This document shows positions 36,167 through 45,644 of a DNA stretch of 64,000 nucleotides, in pieces. Under the pieces are notes generated by a model. The model made no database searches. It saw only the letters and a program-made list of their open reading frames with translations, and was not told the DNA's origin. The stretch covers positions 1 through 64,000 of the forward strand of contig JASBSJ010000044.1 of assembly GCA_030148985.1 (NCBI GenBank). The letters run 5' to 3'. Position numbers and translations under genes: made by a program. Each line of letters opens with the position of its first letter. Position 1 is the stretch's first letter. The stretch comes from Sphingopyxis sp. (lineage in GTDB: Bacteria; Pseudomonadota; Alphaproteobacteria; Sphingomonadales; Sphingomonadaceae).

Positions 36167-37752
36167 TGCCACGCCCGCGGGCCAGACTGCTGGCCGCCGC
36201 GCTCGCGCTGCTCCTGACCGGGGCAGCGCGGGAGGCGGCGGACCCGGCGACGATCGACCTGATCATTGCGGGCGGCCGCGTGATCGACGGCACGGGCGCC
36301 CCGGCGCGCACCGCCGAGGTCGGCGTCGATGGCGACCGGGTCGTCTTCGTCGGCGCCCGGCCCGCGGGATTGACCGCCGAACGGACGATCGACGCGGCGG
36401 GGCTGATCGTCGCGCCGGGCTTCATCGACCCCCACACCCATTCGGGGGCCGCGGCGCTGTCGGCCGATGCCGCCGACCGGATGCTCGCCAACCATCTGCT
36501 TCAAGGTGTTACCAGCATCGTCATCGGCAATGATGGCGGCGGCGGCCCCGATGTCGGGGAAGACTTCGCGCGGCTCGCTGAACAGCCCGCGGGGGTCAAT
36601 GTCGCCAGCTTCGTCGGGTTCGGCGCGATCCGCCGCGTCGCGGCCGGTGATGCCGATCGCGCACCGACCGCCGCTGAGCTTGAGCAGATGCAATCTCTCA
36701 CCGCGCGCGCGATGTGCGATGGTGCGCTCGGCCTGTCGGCGGGCCTTTATTATGCCCCGCAAAGCTTCGCCAGGACGGACGAAGTGGTAGCGCTGGCGCG
36801 CGAGGCGGCCGTGCGCGGCGGGATATATGAAACCCATTTACGCGACGAGGGCAGCGCCTCGATCGGCCTGCTGCCCGCGATCGACGAAGCGATCGGCATC
36901 GCGCGCGCGGCGGGGCTACCGCTGCATATTGCGCATATCAAAGCGCTCGGCGTCGATGCGCGGGGCATGGCGCCGCAGGTGATCGCGCGCATCGCCGCGG
37001 CGCGCGCCGGGGGCACGGCGATCACCGCCGACCAATATGCGTGGGAGGCATCAAGCACCGGCCTGTCGTCGGCGCTCGTTCCGCGCCGCGCGATGGATGG
37101 CGGCCGCGACGCAATGGTTGCGCGGCTCAAAGCCGCCGACGCGCCGCTCCGCCGCGACATCGTCGAACTGCTGCGCATCCGCGGCGGCGCCGGCGCCGTG
37201 CTGATCGTCAGCGGCGCGCATCGCGGCCAGCGGCTGGACGCGATCGCCGCGGGCTGGGGGATCGATCCGGTCGATGCCGCGGTCCGCGTCCTGATCGCCG
37301 AACCGGGCGCGCGCATCGCCTCGTTCAACATGGCAAAGGACGACATTGCCGCCTTTGCGCGCCAGCCCTGGGTTGTCGCCAGCTCCGATGCAACCGATGG
37401 CCATCCGCGTCGCTGGGGCAGTTTTGCGCGGCGCTGGCGGCTGTTCGTTCATGATGAGGCGTTGATGACCGAGGCCGAGTTCATACATCGCAGCGCGGGC
37501 CTGACCGCCGAAATCCTGGGGCTTTCACATCGCGGCACGTTGACTCCGGGGGCCTTTGCCGACATCGCGGTCTTTGATCCCGCAAGCTACGCCGAACAGG
37601 CGACCTATGACGCGCCCGACCGGCCTGCGCGCGGCGTTCACTATGTGCTGGTCAACGGGCGCCTTGCTGTTGAAAAGGGCGCGCTGACCGGCGTTCTGGC
37701 GGGACAGCCGCTGCGCAAGCCGCGTCAACCGAACTGGAGTTGTCCCGAATGA
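36166..37752 (+). CDS. N-acyl-D-amino-acid deacylase (D-aminoacylase family amidohydrolase)
   Basis: 528 residues with an N-terminal signal segment (cleavage about residue 21), so periplasmic. The metal-binding HTH is at 90-92 (GFIDPHTHSG), and later ligands are in ETHLRDEG, HIAHIKALG and the Asp of SSDATDGHPR. The closing GVHYVLVNGRLAVEKG is typical. The family contains N-acyl-D-glutamate, N-acyl-D-aspartate and broad D-amino-acid deacylases. It frees the D-amino acid that DadA would then oxidise. The start ATG overlaps the receptor's stop codon by one base, and its own stop overlaps the transporter start. Confidence 0.87.
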   Translation: MPRPRARLLAAALALLLTGAAREAADPATIDLIIAGGRVIDGTGAPARTAEVGVDGDRVVFVGARPAGLTAERTIDAAGLIVAPGFIDPHTHSGAAALSADAADRMLANHLLQGVTSIVIGNDGGGGPDVGEDFARLAEQPAGVNVASFVGFGAIRRVAAGDADRAPTAAELEQMQSLTARAMCDGALGLSAGLYYAPQSFARTDEVVALAREAAVRGGIYETHLRDEGSASIGLLPAIDEAIGIARAAGLPLHIAHIKALGVDARGMAPQVIARIAAARAGGTAITADQYAWEASSTGLSSALVPRRAMDGGRDAMVARLKAADAPLRRDIVELLRIRGGAGAVLIVSGAHRGQRLDAIAAGWGIDPVDAAVRVLIAEPGARIASFNMAKDDIAAFARQPWVVASSDATDGHPRRWGSFARRWRLFVHDEALMTEAEFIHRSAGLTAEILGLSHRGTLTPGAFADIAVFDPASYAEQATYDAPDRPARGVHYVLVNGRLAVEKGALTGVLAGQPLRKPRQPNWSCPE

Positions 37753-39056
37753 CCGACACGATCCTGCCGGCCGCCACCCCCGAACCGCGTCCCGGCCCGC
37801 TGCGCCGCGCGTTCGGCCTCTGGTTCGGCATTGCCCTGTGGAAACGCATTCTCGGAGCGCTCGTCGTCGGGGCCGTCGTCGGCATGGCGTGGGGCGAGGG
37901 CGCAACCGCGATCGGCTGGATCGGCGAGCTGTTCGTGCGCCTTATCCGAATGCTCGTCATCCCGCTCGTATTCCTGACCATTGCCTCGGGCGTCGCGGCG
38001 CTCGCCGATCCGAAGCGGCTCGGCAGCATCGGGGTCAAGACGCTCGGCATGTATGTCTTTACCACCGCGCTCGCAGTGACCACCGGCCTGATCGTCGCGA
38101 CGCTGATTGCGCCGGGCGAAGGCGCGAGCTTTGCCGGCGCGGTGCCCAAGGCGGTCGCGCAGCCGCAAGATCCCGCGCGCATGTTTATCGAAATCATCCC
38201 CGACAATCCGATCGGCGCGATGGCGAACGGGGCGACGCTCTCGGTCATCTTTTTCGCTATCCTCGTCGGCGCGGGCGTTATCGCGGCGGGCAAGGGCGGC
38301 GAACCCGTCCAGCGCCTGCTCGCCAGCGGGGCCGAAGTGATGCTGCGCATCGTCGGTTTCGTCATGGAAACCGCGCCGCTCGGCGTCTTTGCACTCATCG
38401 CCGTGGTGATGGGAACCAGCGGCCCGTCGAGCTTCCTCGCGGTGCTCAAGCTCGCGCTCTGCGTGCTCACCGGATCGCTCATCGTCACGCTTGTCATCCA
38501 TGGCGGCATCGTCGTGCGCCTGCTCGCCTGGTTGCCGCCCATGCCCTTTTTCCGCGGCATCGCCGATGCGATCATGGTCGGTTTCTCGACCTCCTCGTCG
38601 AGCGCGACCTTGCCCGTCGCGATCCGCGTTGCCGAGCGCAACCTCGGCGTCTCGCCGCCCGTCGCCTCGACCGTGCTGCCGCTGGGCGCGACGATCGGCA
38701 TGGACGGCGCCGCCATGTATGTCGCAATGTTGACCCTGTTCGCGGCGCAGGCGTTCGGGGTGCAGCTGACGTTCGCCGACTATCTGGTGATCGCCGGGAC
38801 GACGACGATCGTCGCGATGGGGGTCGCGCCGGTGCCGTCGGGGTCGCTCTTCGTGCTCGCCGCGGTGCTCCATGCGATCGGCATCACCCCCGAACAAACC
38901 GCGATCGTGGTCGGCTTCATCCTGCCGTTCGATCGCATTCTCGACATGATCCGCACCGTTCCCAACGTCACCTCCGACCTGTCGATCGCCACCGCGGTGG
39001 CGCGGTGGGAGGGGGAGATGGATGTCGATGTCTATCGCGCACCCAACGACGAATGA
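37749..39056 (+). CDS. Dicarboxylate/amino acid:cation symporter (DAACS, GltP/DctA-like)
   Basis: 435 residues. Eight hydrophobic helices and two re-entrant loops are visible. The family signature lies in STSSSSATLPVAIRVAERNLGVSPPVAS (hairpin 1) and in the TM7 region NVD/NME equivalent LGATIGMDGAAMY. Members carry glutamate, aspartate or C4-dicarboxylates with protons or sodium. Its gene begins at an ATG overlapping the deacylase stop (ATGA), and a gamma-glutamyltransferase follows after 10 bases. Import of glutamate released in the periplasm is the natural reading. Confidence 0.92.
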   Translation: MTDTILPAATPEPRPGPLRRAFGLWFGIALWKRILGALVVGAVVGMAWGEGATAIGWIGELFVRLIRMLVIPLVFLTIASGVAALADPKRLGSIGVKTLGMYVFTTALAVTTGLIVATLIAPGEGASFAGAVPKAVAQPQDPARMFIEIIPDNPIGAMANGATLSVIFFAILVGAGVIAAGKGGEPVQRLLASGAEVMLRIVGFVMETAPLGVFALIAVVMGTSGPSSFLAVLKLALCVLTGSLIVTLVIHGGIVVRLLAWLPPMPFFRGIADAIMVGFSTSSSSATLPVAIRVAERNLGVSPPVASTVLPLGATIGMDGAAMYVAMLTLFAAQAFGVQLTFADYLVIAGTTTIVAMGVAPVPSGSLFVLAAVLHAIGITPEQTAIVVGFILPFDRILDMIRTVPNVTSDLSIATAVARWEGEMDVDVYRAPNDE

Positions 39057-39066
39057 GGTTTTATCG

Positions 39067-40788
39067 ATGATGTTTTTTCGCCGCCTGCTTGCCGCCACCC
39101 TGTCGCTCGCGCTTGTCCTGCCGCTTCCCGCGGCGGCGCAGAGCCGCCATCTGCTCGAATATCCGTCGATCCATTCGCCGACGGTCGGCACGCGCGGCAT
39201 GGTGGTGAGCCAGAATGCCATCGCGAGCGAGGTCGGCGCGCAGGTGCTGCGCGACGGCGGCAATGCGGTGGACGCGGCGATCGCCGTCGGCTTCGCGCTC
39301 CCGGTCACCTTGCCGCGTGCGGGCAATATCGGCGGCGACGGCTTCATGATGGTGTACGACGCCGCGACGGGCAAGGTGCATACGCTCGATTTCCGCAGCA
39401 TTGCCCCGGCTGCCGCGACGCCCGCGATGTTCGTCGACAAGGACGGCAAGGAACGTCCGATCGCCAGCTATGGCTATCTCGCCCCCGCCGTCCCCGGCAC
39501 TGTCGCGGGGCTCGATCATGCGCATCGCAAATGGGGCAAGCTGCCCTGGGCGAAACTCGTCGAACCGGCGATTACGCTCGCTCGCGACGGGGTGCGGTTG
39601 ACCGCCGACGAAGCCTTCGTCTTCAGCTGGGGCAAGGATCGCCTGTCGAAGAGCACGGCGGGCAAGGCGACCTTCTACAAACCCGGCGGCGAACTCTATG
39701 CCAAGGACGAAGTGCTGAAGCAGCCCGACCTCGCCTGGACGCTCGGCGAGATTGCGCAGCACCGCGCCGACGGTTTCTACAAGGGCGAAGTCGCGCGCCG
39801 CATCGCCGCCGATATGAAGGCGAACGGCGGCCTGATTACCGAGGCCGACCTCGCCGCCTATCGCGCGATCGAGCGCGCGCCGCTCGTTGGCAGCTATCGC
39901 GGCTATCCCGTCTATACGATGCCCCCGGCGAGTGCGGGCGGCGCGACCCTGCTCAACATCCTCAACCAGCTCGAACATTTCGACATCAAGGATATGGGCG
40001 CGAACAGCGCCGCGTCGCTGCACGTCATGGCCGAAGCCATGAAGCTCGCCTATGTCGACCGCTACCGCGCGCTCGGCGACCCCGGTTTCGTGACCGCGCC
40101 GGTGCGCGGCTTCATCGCCAAAGCCTATGCCGCCGAACGGGCGAAGCTGATCGATCCCGAGCGCGCCAAGCCGATGCGCCAGATGCCCGCGGGCGATCCG
40201 CTCCGCTATGAAAGCCCCTCGACGACGCATTATTCGGTTGCCGACAAGGACGGTAATGTCGTCTCGACCACCTATACTTTGGGGTCCGATTTCGGATCGG
40301 GCGTGATGATCGCGGGCACCGGCGTCCTGCTCAACAACCAGATGAACAATTTCAGCCACGAACAGGCGTGGGAAGCGCAGCGCAGCGGCACACCGCCGCC
40401 GCTCAACGCGCTCCAGCCCGGCAAGCGGATGCTCTCGACCCAAATGCCGACGATCGTCATGAAAAAGGGCAAGCCCTGGCTCGTCACCGGGACGCCGGGG
40501 GGAAGCACGATCATTACCACGGTCGTTCAGGTCATCGTCAATGCGGTCGACCATGGCCTGAATGTCGCCGAAGCGACGCACCAGCCGCGTATCTATCAGG
40601 GTGCGGTCAACGCGCTGCGCGTCGAGCCCAATTTCAACCCCGACACCGTCGCGCGGCTGAAAGCGATGGGCCACCCGATCACCAGCGACGAAACGATGGG
40701 CAGCGCGCAGTCGATCATGATCGAAAACGGCCTGTTCCTGGGCGCCGCCGACCCGCGCCGTCCCGGCGCGCTGGCGGTCGAGCCATGA
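39067..40788 (+). CDS. ggt: Gamma-glutamyltransferase, first copy
   Basis: 573 residues. The signal peptide (AAAQ end, about 24) shows a periplasmic enzyme. The N-terminal large-subunit text is GMVVSQNAIASEVGAQVLRDGGNAVDAAIA, and the self-processing site with the nucleophilic Thr is in STTHYSVADKDGNVVSTTYTL (split). The C-terminal substrate site reads PGGSTIITTVVQVI. It cleaves gamma-glutamyl bonds of glutathione, gamma-glutamyl peptides or possibly poly-gamma-glutamate. Two Met codons sit at the start; 39067 has GAGG before it. The stop codon overlaps the start of a second, diverged gamma-glutamyltransferase. Confidence 0.93.
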   Translation: MMFFRRLLAATLSLALVLPLPAAAQSRHLLEYPSIHSPTVGTRGMVVSQNAIASEVGAQVLRDGGNAVDAAIAVGFALPVTLPRAGNIGGDGFMMVYDAATGKVHTLDFRSIAPAAATPAMFVDKDGKERPIASYGYLAPAVPGTVAGLDHAHRKWGKLPWAKLVEPAITLARDGVRLTADEAFVFSWGKDRLSKSTAGKATFYKPGGELYAKDEVLKQPDLAWTLGEIAQHRADGFYKGEVARRIAADMKANGGLITEADLAAYRAIERAPLVGSYRGYPVYTMPPASAGGATLLNILNQLEHFDIKDMGANSAASLHVMAEAMKLAYVDRYRALGDPGFVTAPVRGFIAKAYAAERAKLIDPERAKPMRQMPAGDPLRYESPSTTHYSVADKDGNVVSTTYTLGSDFGSGVMIAGTGVLLNNQMNNFSHEQAWEAQRSGTPPPLNALQPGKRMLSTQMPTIVMKKGKPWLVTGTPGGSTIITTVVQVIVNAVDHGLNVAEATHQPRIYQGAVNALRVEPNFNPDTVARLKAMGHPITSDETMGSAQSIMIENGLFLGAADPRRPGALAVEP

Positions 40789-42533
40789 GGCGGCGGCTGT
40801 TCCTCGCCGCCGCGGCGCTGTTCGCGGCCGGCCTGCCCGTCGCGGGCGGTGCGCGCGACGCGGCGCCAGCGCCGGTATCGGCGGCGCACGAACGCCAGGC
40901 CTTTCTTGCAGCGGCCCATCCACTGGGGGTCGAAGCGGGGCTCGACGTGCTGCGTCGCGGCGGCAACGCCATCGACGCAGCCGTCGCAGTCCAGGCGATG
41001 CTCGGCCTGGTCGAGCCGCAAAGTTCGGGGCTGGGGGGCGGCGCCTTCCTGCTCTATTATGACGCGGCGACGCGGACGATCACCGTCTATGACGGGCGCG
41101 AAATGGCGCCTGCGGGCGCGACGCCCGACATGTTCCTGGGCCGTGACGGCAAGCCGATCCGGTTCCGCACCGCGGTGCTTAGCGGCCGCGCCACCGGGGT
41201 GCCCGGTGCGGTCGCGATGCTCGCGCACGCGCAAAAGGAGCGTGGCAAGCTTGCATGGGCGGAATTGTTCGACCGGACGGCGCGCACCGCCGACGAAGGC
41301 TTCACCGTCACCGCGCGCCTCGAACGCTTTGTCCACGGCCCTTATGCGCAGGCGAAGGCGCCCGACGTCGAACGCTATTTCAGCAACGGCAAGGGCGGCA
41401 AGGTCCGCGCCGGCGACCGGCTGCGCAACCCGGCCTATGCTGCCTTCGTCCGCCGCCTTGCCGCCGAGGGCCCCGACGCGCTCTATCGCGGCGAGACCGC
41501 GAAGCGCATTGTCGCGCGCGTGCGGCAGGGTGACCTCCCCGGCAGCATGACCGAGGCCGATCTCGCCGCCTATCGCCCCGTGGTGCGGCAGGCGCTGTGC
41601 AACCCCTATCGCATCTATATCCTCTGCGTGCCGCCGCCGCCGTCGAGCGGGGTTGGCCTGCTGCAATTGATGGCGATGGTCGAGCGCACCGACATTGCTG
41701 CGCGCGGGCCCGCCGATCCGGTTACGTGGGTGAAATATGCCGAGGCGAGCCGCCTGATGTATGCCGACCGCGACGCCTATGTCGGCGATGTGCCGAATGT
41801 GCCCGTCGCGGGGCTGCTCGATCCCGCCTATGTCGCGTCGCGCGCGGCGCTGGTCACGGGGCAGGCGGGCGCGCCGCCCGCGGCGGGAACGCCGCCCGGC
41901 GCAGCGCCCGCGCGCATCGACGCGACCGCCGAAGTGCCCGGCACCTCGCATTTCGTGATCGTCGACGGCGACGGCAACGCCGTGTCGATGACGACGACGG
42001 TCGAAAGCTTCTTCGGGTCGGGGCGCATGGTCGATGGCTTTTTCCTCAACAACCAGATGACCGACTTTTCTTTCGTGCCGTCGGGCCCCAATGCGATTGC
42101 ACCGGGCAAGCGCCCGCGCTCGTCGATGGCGCCAACGATCATTCTCAACCCCGACCACAGCCTTGCGGGCGCGATTGGGTCGCCCGGAGGCAACGCGATC
42201 CTCGCCTATGTGTCGAAGGCGCTGATCGGCGCGATCGACTGGAAACTGCCGATGGAGCGCGCGATCGCGCTGCCCAACATGGTTGCGCGCGGCGCCAGCT
42301 TTGCGGGCGAGGCGGCGCGCTTTCCCGACGACTTCCGCGCCGCGATGGCCGCGCGCGGCGTCACCGTGCGCGCCGGGTCGGGCGAGGATTCGGGGCTGCA
42401 CGGCGTACTGATCCGCGACGGCCGCTTCGACGGCGGCGCCGATCCGCGCCGCGACGGTGTCGCGCGCGTCGTCACGCTGCCGCCCGCCGACACACGACTT
42501 CCCGACAACCTAGTTTCAGGAGTGACGCAATGA
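40785..42533 (+). CDS. Gamma-glutamyltransferase, second, diverged copy
   Basis: 582 residues. A signal peptide is present ([15 protein letters not shown]). The large-subunit part reads [30 protein letters not shown], and the processing site is [24 protein letters not shown], with Thr of GTSHF as the likely nucleophile. It is clearly different from its upstream neighbour (ggt) and is not a recent duplicate, so the two should differ in substrate or in hydrolysis versus transfer. Start and stop are both in ATGA overlaps with the neighbouring genes, which indicates translational coupling along the operon. Confidence 0.92.
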   Translation: MRRRLFLAAAALFAAGLPVAGGARDAAPAPVSAAHERQAFLAAAHPLGVEAGLDVLRRGGNAIDAAVAVQAMLGLVEPQSSGLGGGAFLLYYDAATRTITVYDGREMAPAGATPDMFLGRDGKPIRFRTAVLSGRATGVPGAVAMLAHAQKERGKLAWAELFDRTARTADEGFTVTARLERFVHGPYAQAKAPDVERYFSNGKGGKVRAGDRLRNPAYAAFVRRLAAEGPDALYRGETAKRIVARVRQGDLPGSMTEADLAAYRPVVRQALCNPYRIYILCVPPPPSSGVGLLQLMAMVERTDIAARGPADPVTWVKYAEASRLMYADRDAYVGDVPNVPVAGLLDPAYVASRAALVTGQAGAPPAAGTPPGAAPARIDATAEVPGTSHFVIVDGDGNAVSMTTTVESFFGSGRMVDGFFLNNQMTDFSFVPSGPNAIAPGKRPRSSMAPTIILNPDHSLAGAIGSPGGNAILAYVSKALIGAIDWKLPMERAIALPNMVARGASFAGEAARFPDDFRAAMAARGVTVRAGSGEDSGLHGVLIRDGRFDGGADPRRDGVARVVTLPPADTRLPDNLVSGVTQ

Positions 42534-42955
42534 CCGGACTTTCCCCCTTTCATGTCGCTTTCCCCGTCCACGACCTTGCCGCCGCGCGCCATTTTTATGG
42601 TGAGGTGATGGGCTGCCCCGAAGGTCGGAGCGACACCGACTGGATCGACTTCAACCTTTATGGCCACCAGATCGTCGCGCATTGCGTGGGCGCGAAGCGC
42701 GATGCGGTCGCGGGCCATAATCCGGTCGACGGTCATTCGGTCCCCGTCCCGCATTTCGGCGTCGTGCTGCCGCCCGCCGAATGGCGCGCGCTCGCCGACC
42801 GGCTTCGCGCGGCCGGGGTCGAGTTCGTGATCGAACCCTATACGCGCTTTGCCGGCGAGCCGGGCGAGCAATCGACGATGTTCTTCTATGATCCGTCGGG
42901 CAATGCGCTCGAGTTCAAGGCCTTCGCCGACGTCGGCCAGCTGTTCGCGAAATAG
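42530..42955 (+). CDS. VOC family (glyoxalase-like) protein
   Basis: 141 residues with two beta-alpha-beta-beta-beta modules. Candidate metal ligands are the His of FHVAFPVHD near 8-14, the His of VPHFGVV and the Glu of ALEFKAF near the end. Family members are dioxygenases, lyases or epimerases, and the substrate is unknown. CAGGAGTGACG precedes the ATG, which overlaps the second gamma-glutamyltransferase stop. Its place inside the operon suggests it processes an intermediate, for example racemising or degrading a cleavage product. Confidence 0.87.
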   Translation: MTGLSPFHVAFPVHDLAAARHFYGEVMGCPEGRSDTDWIDFNLYGHQIVAHCVGAKRDAVAGHNPVDGHSVPVPHFGVVLPPAEWRALADRLRAAGVEFVIEPYTRFAGEPGEQSTMFFYDPSGNALEFKAFADVGQLFAK

Positions 42956-42966
42956 GAGGGCGGGGC

Positions 42967-44976
42967 ATGACGGGGGGACGGTTACTGAAGGGCGGTGCCG
43001 CGGCGCTTGCGCTGTTTTTCGGCGCGGGCCAGTGCATGGTCGTTGCGGCGGGCGCGGCACCGAGCGCGACCGGGCCGGTTTCGCAGGCGGTGGCGGGTCA
43101 AGTGCATGTAGTGGGCGGCGAGGTCGATCTTGCCGCGCTCGACGCACGGCTGAACGGCGTGCCCGTTGCGCTCGCTGCCGACGGTCGCTTCACCGCCAAC
43201 CTTCCCGAGGCCGGGCACTACCAGCTTGTCGTCAAGGGTCCGGGCGTCTTCGATGCGGTGTTCACCTTTGGCGCGGCCGAGCTGGCGGGACCGGACGGGC
43301 GGCGCGTGCCGCCGGTCGAGCTGGTCGCGCGGGCGCCGGGGCGCGTCGAGATGTTCTTCGGCGGTGACACGATGATCGCCCGCCGCTTCGAAACGCCGAT
43401 CTGGAACGAGCGCACGCTTGTGCGCCCCGAAAGCCGCGCCGCCGACATGGCGCGGCTGCTTGCGCCGATGCAGCCTTATTTCGCGGGCTCGGACCTTGCC
43501 TCGCTCAACCTCGAAACCGTACTCGCCGACCGCGATCTGGGCGGGGTCGAGGGCAAATCGGTCGTCTTTCATACGCACAGCGACGCGGCCAAGGTGCTTG
43601 CCGATGTCGGCATCGACTATGTCAGCCTCGGCAACAATCATGTCTATGACCAGGTCGAAGCGGGGCTGGCGTCGACGGTTGCGGCGCTCGATGGGGCCGG
43701 GCTCGCCTGGTCGGGCGCGGGCAAGAATGAGGCGGAAGCGCTGCGCGCGGCGCGGCTCGACGTCGGCGGGCAGCGCTACGCCATGCTCGGCTTCGTCGGC
43801 TGGAAGGGGCGGGTCGAGCCCAATCAGGTCGCCGAAGCGGCGAAGGGCGGCGCGGCTTTCGGCAGCGACGACAATATCGCTGCGGCGGTGTCGCGCGAGG
43901 TGACCGCGGGGCACGCGCCGATCGTCCAATATCATGGCAGCAGCGAATATAGCGCGCGCCCGACCGCGATCAGCGAACGCCGCATGAAGCTCGCGATAGA
44001 CAAGGGCGCGGCGCTGGTCGTCTCGCACCATCCCCACGTCGCGCACGGGCTCGAACTCTATAAGGGGCGGCTGATCGCCTATTCGCTCGGCAATTATCTG
44101 TTCGACCAATATTTCCCCGAAACCCACGCCAGCTTTGCCCTGAAAGTGTGGATGGACGGCGACCGGCTGTTCCGCGCCGAAGCGATCCCGATCCAGATCC
44201 TCGATTATCGGCCGGTCCCGGCAGTGGGCGAGATCCGCCAGGCGGCGCTGCGCCGGATCATCGACCTGTCGGCCGAGCGCGGCACCGCGATGCGCCTCGT
44301 CGGCGGGCACGGCGTCATCATGCCAGGCGCAAAGGCCGCGGTGCCCCAACTTTGTGCCGCCGCTGCGGGCCCGGGGCTTGCCGTCTATCACTATGATCTT
44401 CACGCCCCCGCTGCGCCATGCGCGGGCGCCGCTGCGGCGCCGAACGGCCGCGACCTGCTGATGCGCGGCGATTTCGAAGCGATGCAATATGCCGAGGCCA
44501 GCGACCGCAGCTGGGCGCTGCTCGGCGTCGAGGCCGATCTCGTCGCGCCCGGCCATAGCGGGCGGCAGGCGCTGCGTCTTCGCAGTTCGGGCGAGGGCGC
44601 GATGCTCGCGGCGCCCAAGACCTTTTTCCGCGCTACGGATGCGCGGCGCTACACATGGTCGGGTTGGATACGCGCCGACAAGGGCGCCGTGATCGAGGCG
44701 CTGGTGCAGGAGCATCCGAAGGGCAGCAACCGCTTTCGCGCGCTCGAAAGCGCGCCGGTGCGCGGCTTCGGCAGCATGACTTCAGCCGGCAGCGGCTGGC
44801 AGCCCTTTCGCTTCGAGCTTCGGCTGGCCGCCGAGGCACCGCTTCTGCCGCTCCGCCCGATGCTGCGCATTCGCGGCGGGACCGAAGCGATCCTCGACGA
44901 CATCGCCTTTATCGCCTGGGATGAGGGTGTGGACGAGACCCCGCCCGGACGATCGCACGCCGCCGCGGCCGAATGA
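42967..44976 (+). CDS. CapA family protein with extra N- and C-terminal domains
   Basis: 669 residues, clearly longer than a minimal CapA domain. After a signal sequence (to about 30) comes a small Ig-like module (about 40-110), then the PGA_cap metallophosphatase-fold domain (about 128-430) with the metal-site motifs FGGDTMI (131-137), LNLETVL, GNNHVYD and SHHPHVAHG. The last 190 residues look like a carbohydrate-binding-type beta sandwich (LRLRSSGEG, YTWSGWIRADKG). CapA/PgsA proteins take part in poly-gamma-glutamate export or processing. There is no capB or capC here, so synthesis is unlikely and degradation or binding is the better guess. 11 bases separate it from the VOC gene. Confidence 0.85.
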   Translation: MTGGRLLKGGAAALALFFGAGQCMVVAAGAAPSATGPVSQAVAGQVHVVGGEVDLAALDARLNGVPVALAADGRFTANLPEAGHYQLVVKGPGVFDAVFTFGAAELAGPDGRRVPPVELVARAPGRVEMFFGGDTMIARRFETPIWNERTLVRPESRAADMARLLAPMQPYFAGSDLASLNLETVLADRDLGGVEGKSVVFHTHSDAAKVLADVGIDYVSLGNNHVYDQVEAGLASTVAALDGAGLAWSGAGKNEAEALRAARLDVGGQRYAMLGFVGWKGRVEPNQVAEAAKGGAAFGSDDNIAAAVSREVTAGHAPIVQYHGSSEYSARPTAISERRMKLAIDKGAALVVSHHPHVAHGLELYKGRLIAYSLGNYLFDQYFPETHASFALKVWMDGDRLFRAEAIPIQILDYRPVPAVGEIRQAALRRIIDLSAERGTAMRLVGGHGVIMPGAKAAVPQLCAAAAGPGLAVYHYDLHAPAAPCAGAAAAPNGRDLLMRGDFEAMQYAEASDRSWALLGVEADLVAPGHSGRQALRLRSSGEGAMLAAPKTFFRATDARRYTWSGWIRADKGAVIEALVQEHPKGSNRFRALESAPVRGFGSMTSAGSGWQPFRFELRLAAEAPLLPLRPMLRIRGGTEAILDDIAFIAWDEGVDETPPGRSHAAAAE

Positions 44977-44995
44977 CCGCGGCGGACGGGGTGGC

Positions 44996-45550
44996 TCAGG
45001 CGGGCAGCAACACGCCGTCGATCACATGGATCACGCCGTTCGACTGGATGACATCGGCGGTGCCGATCTTCGCCTTGCCGCCCTTGGCGTCGGTGACGTA
45101 CCAGGCGCCATCCTTTTCCCAGACGGTGAGCGTCGTACCCTGAACGGTGGTCAGCGTGGCCTTGCCGCCATTCGCCTGTGCCTGCGCGGCGATGTCGGCG
45201 GCGGTCAGGCGGCCGGGCACGACATGATAGGTGAGCACGCCGGTCAGCGCGGCCTTGCTTTCGGGCTTCAGCAGCGTGTCGACCGTTCCGGCGGGCAGCT
45301 TGGCAAAGGCGTCGTTGGTCGGCGCGAACACGGTGAACGGGCCGGGCGAGGCGAGTGTGTCGACCAGCCCCGCGGCCTTCACCGCGGCAACCAGCGTGGT
45401 GTGATCCTTTGAATTGGCGGCATTTTCGACAATATTTTTGGTTTCATACATCGCCGCGCCGCCGACCATCGGGTTCTTGGCGAGGGCTGCGTTGCCGCCG
45501 GCCATCATGGCGGCCGCGGCGACCGCGAGCGCGATACGGGAAATAGCCAT
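44996..45550 (-). CDS. Fasciclin (FAS1) domain secreted protein
   Basis: 184 residues from the ATG at 45550 (GGAAGGATG upstream). The signal peptide ends near GGNAALAK, residue 25. One FAS1 domain fills the rest: H1 motif FTVFAPTNDAFAKLP, the central YH motif in LTYHVVPG, and H2 motif GVIHVIDGVLLP. FAS1 domains mediate adhesion or ligand binding at the cell surface; in alphaproteobacteria such single-domain proteins are often secreted and of unknown partner. It converges on capA and is not part of that operon. Confidence 0.93.
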   Translation of the reverse strand: MAISRIALAVAAAAMMAGGNAALAKNPMVGGAAMYETKNIVENAANSKDHTTLVAAVKAAGLVDTLASPGPFTVFAPTNDAFAKLPAGTVDTLLKPESKAALTGVLTYHVVPGRLTAADIAAQAQANGGKATLTTVQGTTLTVWEKDGAWYVTDAKGGKAKIGTADVIQSNGVIHVIDGVLLPA

Positions 45551-45644
45551 TTTACATCCTTCCAAATGTCGCACCCCGGGGGATGGGGCAGGATCAAGCT
45601 AGGGTGCGCAGGCGGAGGCGACGACCTGTCCTTTGGGCGGTATG

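Noticed and set aside
42967..44976. A poly-gamma-glutamate capsule synthesis operon
   Set aside because: CapA is present, but the CapB ligase and CapC are absent, and the surrounding genes are uptake and breakdown functions.
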